Assembly: GCA_963700745.1 (NCBI GenBank)
Contig: CAVOYT010000013.1
Coordinates: 62,001-126,000 of the forward strand
Direction of reading: 5' to 3'
DNA: 64,000 nt
From: UBA10649 sp963700745
Lineage (GTDB): Bacteria > Actinomycetota > Actinomycetes > S36-B12
The notes below the pieces were generated by a model that did not search any database, was not told the origin of the DNA, and saw nothing but the letters and a program-made list of their open reading frames with translations. Positions within the stretch are counted from its first letter, which is position 1. Every line of letters begins with the position of its first letter. A program made the translations under genes and the position numbers. Below, in pieces: positions 63,175 through 64,000 of the stretch.

Positions 63175-64000
63175 AGCGCGCTCCCGACCCGGTACACCTG
63201 TCCCGTGGCGAGGGACTCGTACGCCCCCAGGGTGATGTCGAGCAGCCGCAGAGTCTCCTCGCCTGAGCACTCGGAGACCACGCCTGCGCGCAGGCAGTCG
63301 ACCCACTGACGCTGGACGTTCACCACGCTGTCCTGGATCGCGTTCCACGGCTCGGAGGTCCATCCGTGGTCCGGGATGACGAGGTCCTCGTCGACGACTC
63401 CGGAACCGGAGACGACCTGCAGGTGGTAGTCGGCCGAGAGTGTCACGGTGCCCTCCGTCCCCTCGACGGTCACGAAGGTCTGGGGGTAGGTGTTGTGATC
63501 GGACTTCGTCTCGTAGCTGGCGTCGACGATGCAGGTGGCATCGGGCATGTGCATGAGGACCGTCGCCACGTCCTCACCCTTGATTCGGGGATTCACGCGC
63601 AGTGCGTCGGTGTAGAGGGTCTCGGGCTCGCCGATGAAGAATCGGGCGAGGTCGAACAGGTGCACGGCGACGTCGACGATGATCATCCGCTCGGACTCGA
63701 CCAGCCACGACTGGGCGGAGTAGACGTCGTGGGCCGTCCGGAAGCTCATGCGGCCGAAGAAGGGGCGGCCGATCGCGCCGCTGTCGATCACCTGCTTCAT
63801 CCGTCGCATCGGCGACTGGAACCGGAAGTTCTCGTGGACCATGAACGGGAGGTTCCTGGCCGCCATGGCCTCGACCATGGCCCGCGCGTCAGCCATCTCC
63901 CAGGCGAGCGGCTTCTGGCAGATCGCGGCGACGCCGTGTTCTGCGGCCAGCTCGACCATCATGCGGTGAGTCGGGGGAGTGGTGGCGATGTCGACGAAGT
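63171..64000 (-). CDS. Gfo/Idh/MocA oxidoreductase, D-apiose dehydrogenase-like (partial)
   Basis: The C-terminal ~276 residues; the N-terminal NAD-binding part lies beyond the window. Family motifs: AICQKPLAWEMADARAMVEA (the EKP-like Lys), FMVHENFRFQSPMRRMKQVI, IIVDVAVHLFDLARFFIGEP (substrate-site Asp/His) and RIKGEDVATVLMHM. VHEN and GEDVAT are as I recall in ApsD, the D-apiose dehydrogenase. The next gene downstream is ApnL-like, so oxidation of a branched or related pentose to its lactone is the likely role. No frame break seen in this part. Confidence 0.75.
   Translation of the reverse strand, partial: FVDIATTPPTHRMMVELAAEHGVAAICQKPLAWEMADARAMVEAMAARNLPFMVHENFRFQSPMRRMKQVIDSGAIGRPFFGRMSFRTAHDVYSAQSWLVESERMIIVDVAVHLFDLARFFIGEPETLYTDALRVNPRIKGEDVATVLMHMPDATCIVDASYETKSDHNTYPQTFVTVEGTEGTVTLSADYHLQVVSGSGVVDEDLVIPDHGWTSEPWNAIQDSVVNVQRQWVDCLRAGVVSECSGEETLRLLDITLGAYESLATGQVYRVGSAL

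Noticed and set aside
63175..63363. Upstream ATG at 63363 as the start of the lactonase-like gene
   Set aside because: The added residues are Arg/Gly/His-rich and overlap the conserved 3' end of the Gfo/Idh gene by about 190 bases; they are out-of-frame shadow.

Overview
The window is chromosomal DNA of a high-GC actinobacterium (Actinomycetota). The evidence is strongly GC-biased codon use, many GTG starts, leaderless -10/start-codon spacing, NucS mismatch endonuclease, GlgE, crotonyl-CoA carboxylase/reductase and an Asp-type MurA. The gene order from prfA to glgP (1 to about 40.8 kb) closely follows the mycobacterial block Rv1299-Rv1328, and 43.9-56.6 kb follows Rv3032-Rv3009c (both from memory). 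A non-mycobacterial order such as Propionibacteriales seems plausible, but the genus cannot be fixed from the sequence alone.

Layout. 1-4.2 kb: 3' end of prfA, prmC, tsaC, glyA and wecA (release-factor methylation, t6A, one-carbon metabolism, cell-wall polymer initiation). 4.3-12.2 kb: complete F1Fo ATP synthase operon (two small accessory membrane proteins, then atpBEFHAGDC), closed by a perfect 30-bp-arm hairpin. 12.2-26 kb: PduO-type cobalamin adenosyltransferase, murA, an ABC-2 exporter, nucS, a Vps62-like secreted/membrane protein, a tandem-fused 3-hydroxyacyl-CoA dehydrogenase, two alpha/beta hydrolases, a DUF389 membrane protein and an OatA-like acyltransferase. 26-31.8 kb: an acyl-CoA carbon module (ccr, methylmalonyl-CoA epimerase, thiolase, meaB), an Rrf2 regulator and a YbbN-like thioredoxin. 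31.8-43 kb: a GGDEF protein, then the alpha-glucan genes glgB-glgE, glgP and glgX. 43-57.5 kb: enoyl-CoA hydratase, a GlgA/GlgM-like glycosyltransferase, etfBA, cysteine desulfurase, mnmA, a MetE-like protein, ligA, an MBL protein, gatCAB and a D-2-hydroxyacid dehydrogenase. 57.5-64 kb: a secreted protein, ilvD, an FAH-family hydrolase, and a leftward operon of a D-apiose-dehydrogenase-like Gfo/Idh/MocA protein, a D-apionate-lactonase-like protein and an SDR.

Quality caveat. Roughly thirty genes, including essential ones (prmC, ligA, gatB, atpC, iscS), are interrupted by single-base frameshifts, most explained by one surplus base. I read these as assembly or consensus indels, not real pseudogenes, and annotate each interrupted gene as one CDS with the approximate break positions. 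Coordinates of broken genes run from the inferred start to the inferred true stop, so their lengths need not be multiples of three.

Functional links. The ccr/epimerase/meaB genes, the B12 adenosyltransferase, thiolase, fused HADH and enoyl-CoA hydratase together suggest ethylmalonyl-CoA-type or C4/C5 acyl-CoA metabolism using adenosylcobalamin mutases, with EtfBA accepting acyl-CoA dehydrogenase electrons. The glg genes form a glycogen / maltose-1-phosphate system with a possible MalR-type operator between glgE and glgP. No tRNA, rRNA, insertion sequence, prophage or CRISPR array was seen, and no stretch over 300 bases lacks a gene.
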